From an uncultured Cryomorphaceae bacterium (lineage in GTDB: Bacteria > Bacteroidota > Bacteroidia > Flavobacteriales > Schleiferiaceae), in NCBI GenBank assembly GCA_913031435.1, contig CAJWFD010000017.1, positions 1 to 38,476 on the forward strand: DNA of 38,476 bases, given 5' to 3'. Numbering within the stretch: position 1 is the stretch's first letter; each line of letters opens with the position of its first letter. A model generated the notes under the pieces. That model had not been told where the DNA came from and ran no database searches. It saw only the letters and a program-made list of their open reading frames with translations. The position numbers were made by a program, and so were the translations under genes. Shown here one piece after another: positions 37,337 through 38,476 of this stretch.

Positions 37337-38361
37337 AAAAAGGCATTGTATGGTTGTTTGGGATCCTTATCCCTTCAGCACTTATCTATATGGTTTGGCT
37401 TGGCTACGGAGTATTGTTCGAGCCAAACGTTAACAAAGATGTAGCACCGTATACCTTGTATGTAAAAGAAGGTATAAGTGTCAATGATGTTTATGCCCAG
37501 CTATTAAGTGACGAAGTTTTAGACGAGCCAGAGGGTTTTCTTTTGATAGCCAACCGCAAAGGCTTAGAATTTCCAAAAGCAGGACACTATATCATTACAG
37601 AAGACATGTCAAGTAACAGTGTCGTTAATATGTTTATGGCTGGTTTACAAATTCCTGTGAAGGTCACCTTTACGGGTGCTTCTTCTTTAGCTGAAGTAGC
37701 GGGTAAGCTTGCTATACAATTAATGCAGGATAGTTCAAGCGTATTACGAGCATTAGAGTCTCCACGGAAAGGTTGGGAAGCAGACATGAGTTTAGGTGCC
37801 TATCTACCTGATACTTATGAGTTCTTTTGGAATGCTGCACCAGAAACTATAGCAGAGAAAATCTATCAAAATACGATTGAGTTTTGGACACCTTCACGGA
37901 TTCTACTTGCAGAGGAATTGGGTCTCACTCCATCTGAGTTAGGTACGTTGGCTTCTATTGTAATGAAGGAGAGTCACAAACCAGAAGATCGTCCACTGGT
38001 CGCTAGATTGTATTTGAATAGATTGGATAAGGGAATGAAATTACAAGCAGACCCCACGGTGATTTATGCGTTGCAGCGTAAATCTCCGGGAATCCAGGTA
38101 AGGAGAGTTCTACGTAAGGATTTGAAAATAGTGGATCCATTCAATACCTATTATATAAAAGGTTTACCTCCAGGTCCTATCTGTGTACCTGAGAAAGAGG
38201 CTCTCTTAGCTGTTTTAAATGCACCTTTACACGACTACCTTTATATGTGTGCTGATCCAGACAAAAAGGGCTATCACGCGTTCGCTAGTAGCTACAATGA
38301 ACATTTACGGAATCAACGTAAGTGGACCAGGTATTTAAATAGACAAAACATCTACAGATAA
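37333..38361 (+). CDS. mltG: Endolytic peptidoglycan transglycosylase MltG
   Basis: MltG cuts nascent glycan strands inside the inner membrane's outer face and helps end their elongation. The 342-residue protein has an N-terminal membrane anchor (about 4-25), a LysM-like region (about 35-105, with YTLYVKEGISVNDVYAQLLS) and the YceG domain. The catalytic Glu is Glu213 in SIVMKESHKPEDRPLVARLY, and the LQADPTVIYAL block follows; the C-terminus (GLPPGPICVP, then YLYMCADPDKKGYHAF) is typical. The gene overlaps the GNAT gene by four bases and ends directly at a strong terminator. Confidence 0.96.
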   Translation: MKKGIVWLFGILIPSALIYMVWLGYGVLFEPNVNKDVAPYTLYVKEGISVNDVYAQLLSDEVLDEPEGFLLIANRKGLEFPKAGHYIITEDMSSNSVVNMFMAGLQIPVKVTFTGASSLAEVAGKLAIQLMQDSSSVLRALESPRKGWEADMSLGAYLPDTYEFFWNAAPETIAEKIYQNTIEFWTPSRILLAEELGLTPSELGTLASIVMKESHKPEDRPLVARLYLNRLDKGMKLQADPTVIYALQRKSPGIQVRRVLRKDLKIVDPFNTYYIKGLPPGPICVPEKEALLAVLNAPLHDYLYMCADPDKKGYHAFASSYNEHLRNQRKWTRYLNRQNIYR

Positions 38362-38394
38362 AAAAATCCCGAGCCAGCAGCTCGGGATTTTTTT
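38361..38394 (+). terminator. Rho-independent terminator of the dapF-GNAT-mltG operon
   Basis: The mltG stop is followed by A-run TCCCGAGC, loop CAGCA and GCTCGGGA followed by a T run. The stem is at least 8 G/C-rich pairs plus A-T pairs from the flanking A and T runs, so it can act on both strands. Confidence 0.95.
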
Positions 38395-38462
38395 GATGCA
38401 CTATGCTCGGCTTGTATTAGGTTTTATGAATAGAGTAAGGGTATGAAAAAAAACACCCCCGC

Positions 38463-38476
38463 CTCTCCAAGGAGAG
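38463..38476 (-). repeat. Partial hairpin/REP-like element at right edge
   Basis: The last 14 bases form CTCTCC-AA-GGAGAG, a hairpin cut by the window edge. On the minus strand it is followed by GCGGGGGTG and a run of eight T. This could be a terminator for a gene entering from the right, or one copy of the short CTCTCC/GGAGAG repeats that I recall from Bacteroidota intergenic regions. One copy only is visible here. Confidence 0.4.

Noticed and set aside
1-38476. CRISPR arrays, insertion sequences or rRNA genes
   Set aside because: No regularly spaced repeats, transposase frames, terminal inverted repeats or rRNA-like sequence were seen.

Overview
The window looks like a chromosomal segment of a Bacteroidota bacterium, most likely order Flavobacteriales. 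Supporting signs are a secreted protein with a type IX secretion (Por) C-terminal sorting domain, a TonB-receptor operon, sigma-ABfr-type promoters (TTG-N19-TAnnTTTG) in front of tRNAs and several genes, a 6S-Flavo-like RNA between zapA and rny, the rpmB-rpmG-DUF4295-ftsY-rimO gene order, and a long-form GAPDH. Most of the window is ordinary vertically inherited chromosome. The exception is the far left edge, where the start of a tyrosine-recombinase-like gene sits beside tRNA-Val and may mark the boundary of an integrated element.

Left part (1-7300): the integrase fragment; tRNA-Val(TAC) with terminator and promoter; a minus-strand group of alpha/beta hydrolase, lipoprotein MsrB and a small lipoprotein; tRNA-Leu(GAG) and tRNA-Lys(TTT); shikimate kinase (plus); a PyrR-like phosphoribosyltransferase and an RlmD-type methyltransferase (minus); then a 675-residue Omp28-like secreted protein. 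Next (7376-10299, plus): ornithine aminotransferase, an acyltransferase-3 membrane protein and a thioredoxin-like protein. A tightly packed minus-strand operon (10324-15066) encodes an M23 peptidase, a separate carboxypeptidase-regulatory-like domain protein, a TonB-dependent receptor and a 78-residue protein.

The middle is housekeeping: a coiled-coil protein plus ZapA (cell division), 6S RNA, RNase Y, a nucleoside phosphorylase (minus), CinA, L28, L33, a 48-residue DUF4295 protein, FtsY and RimO.

The most interesting part is 22792-28199: four translationally coupled genes encoding a LysM protein whose N-terminal half looks like a decayed MltD-type lytic transglycosylase, two different SGNH/GDSL proteins and an MBOAT O-acyltransferase. 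I read this as a cell-wall or surface-glycan O-acylation system with its own LysM targeting subunit. It is followed by a Ycf48/BNR-like lipoprotein, a tandem universal stress protein overlapping a SulP transporter with an unassigned C-terminal domain, and GcvT. An Lrp/AsnC regulator follows, preceded by a 23-base perfect palindrome on the predicted start of a promoter. The window ends with long-form GAPDH (minus), a dapF-GNAT-mltG operon (plus), a strong terminator, and part of another hairpin cut by the window edge.
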